Assembly (NCBI GenBank): GCA_030617125.1
Contig: JAUWWA010000136.1
Location: 1-5,871, forward strand
Length of the DNA stretch: 5,871 bases
Source of the DNA: Pirellulales bacterium
Lineage (GTDB): Bacteria > Planctomycetota > Planctomycetia > Pirellulales > Thermoguttaceae
Direction: 5' to 3'
Below are positions 5,024-5,871 of this stretch, piece by piece (position 1 is the first letter of the stretch; every line of letters starts with the position of its first letter). The translations under genes were made by a program, and so were the position numbers. The notes under the pieces were generated by a model that worked only from the letters and a program-made list of their open reading frames with translations, did no database searches and was not told where the DNA came from.

Positions 5024-5871
5024 GTGTTTCCCCTCGACGACACCATCGCCGCCATTGCGTCTGCGCCCACCGGCGCGGCGCGGGGGATCGTCCGGCTCAG
5101 CGGCCCGCGGATGTGGGCGTGCGTGGAAGCCGTATTTCGCGCCGGTGAACACGCCAAGCCGTCGTCGTTCGACGCGCCGCGAGTCCTCTCCGGCACCATC
5201 TGTTTGCCGGAGGCGGCATCGCCGTTGCCGTGCGACGCGTATCTCTGGCCCGGCCAGCGAAGCTACACCGGTCAGCCGGTGGCCGAAATCCACACGCTCG
5301 GGTCCCGGCCGCTGCTGGAGGCCGTGGTGCGCGCCCTGTGCACGGCGGGCGCCCGACTGGCCGAGCGGGGTGAGTTTACGCTTCGGGCGTTTCTCGCCGG
5401 GCGGATCGACTTGACGCAGGCCGAGGCCGTGCTCGGCGTGGTCGACGCCGCCGATCCGCACGCACTCGACGTTGCGTTGGCGCAACTCGCCGGAGGACTC
5501 GCCGGACCGTTGCACGAACTGCGCGACGGCCTCGTCGAGTTGCTCGCGCATCTCGAAGCCGGGTTCGATTTCGCCGACGAGGATCTACCTTTCATCACGC
5601 CCGCCCAGCTCGATGAACAGCTCGCCGGCGCCTGGCGGGCCGTCGCGAACCTCGCCGCGCGGATGGTCTCGCGCGATCAGCGATCGCAGCGGATTCGCGC
5701 CGTGCTGGTGGGAGAGCCGAACACGGGCAAGAGCAGTCTGTTCAACACCTTGGCCCGCGACGCCGGTGCGTTGGTCTCCGAGCATCCCGGCACGACCCGC
5801 GACTACCTCACCGCCGAACTGGACCTCGACGGGGTGAAGTGCCAACTGATCGACACGGCGGCACGCTGCCA
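5024..5871 (+). CDS. mnmE: MnmE (TrmE), tRNA U34 modification GTPase, 3'-truncated by window edge
   Basis: MnmE with MnmG installs the 5-carboxymethylaminomethyl-type group on wobble U34 of tRNAs, using methylene-THF and GTP hydrolysis. The 282 residues seen cover the N-terminal folate-binding domain (D-D-T-I-A-A-I-A-S-A-P-T-G-A-A-R-G-I-V-R-L-S-G, start of the protein; S-Y-T-G-Q-P-V-A-E-I-H, 80-90), the helical domain (G-E-F-T-L-R-A-F at 116-123, F-D-F-A-D-E-D at 181-187) and the start of the inserted G domain: P-loop G-E-P-N-T-G-K-S-S (230-238), switch G-T-T-R-D (256-260), then D-T-A-A at 277-280 where the family has D-T-A-G. The usual I-H-C-H-G-G is I-H-T-L-G-S here. The full protein is normally about 450 residues, so the rest of the G domain and the C-terminal catalytic cysteine lie outside. 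The start is the GTG at 5024, since an in-frame TAG lies at 5009-5011 with no other start between. No Shine-Dalgarno is visible. Confidence 0.93.
   Translation, partial: MFPLDDTIAAIASAPTGAARGIVRLSGPRMWACVEAVFRAGEHAKPSSFDAPRVLSGTICLPEAASPLPCDAYLWPGQRSYTGQPVAEIHTLGSRPLLEAVVRALCTAGARLAERGEFTLRAFLAGRIDLTQAEAVLGVVDAADPHALDVALAQLAGGLAGPLHELRDGLVELLAHLEAGFDFADEDLPFITPAQLDEQLAGAWRAVANLAARMVSRDQRSQRIRAVLVGEPNTGKSSLFNTLARDAGALVSEHPGTTRDYLTAELDLDGVKCQLIDTAARC

Overview
The window looks like chromosome from a GC-rich bacterium, most probably a planctomycete of the Pirellulales type. This is inferred from the long YidC whose periplasmic part carries a PDZ domain, the MnmE variant with an I-H-T-L-G-S stretch, the weak or absent Shine-Dalgarno sequences, three GTG starts and the low-complexity spacer. 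No rRNA or tRNA marker is present to confirm it.

Layout from left to right: (1) the 3' part of a membrane-anchored bacterial PH-domain gene on the plus strand, entering from outside the window and ending at 500; (2) tsaB on the minus strand (528-1211), convergent with the PH gene, 27 bp between the stops; (3) a 243-bp divergent intergenic region (1212-1454) with a plausible sigma70-type promoter facing right; (4) a YfcE-like metallophosphoesterase gene (1455-2204); (5) 36 bp later, yidC (2241-4904), coding for an 887-residue membrane insertase with two extra blocks inside its periplasmic domain; (6) a 119-bp spacer (4905-5023) containing an 8-bp tandem repeat; (7) the first 282 codons of mnmE (5024 to the window end).

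The genes are mostly housekeeping. TsaB (t6A37) and MnmE (wobble U34) act in tRNA modification, and YidC inserts membrane proteins. The yidC-mnmE neighbourhood is a remnant of the widespread rpmH-rnpA-yidC-jag-mnmE order, here without jag between the two. The phosphoesterase may share a transcript with yidC.

The most unusual signal is inside yidC. Besides a PDZ domain (about residues 152-225), an in-frame block of about 105 residues (257-361, nt 3009-3323) reads like the middle of a tyrosine recombinase/phage integrase catalytic domain. It splits the YidC P1 domain, lacks most recombinase catalytic residues, and is framed by a CAGCG direct repeat exactly 315 bp (105 codons) apart. Removing one repeat and the block would restore a continuous P1 reading. 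This suggests capture and in-frame fixation of a recombinase fragment in an essential membrane insertase.
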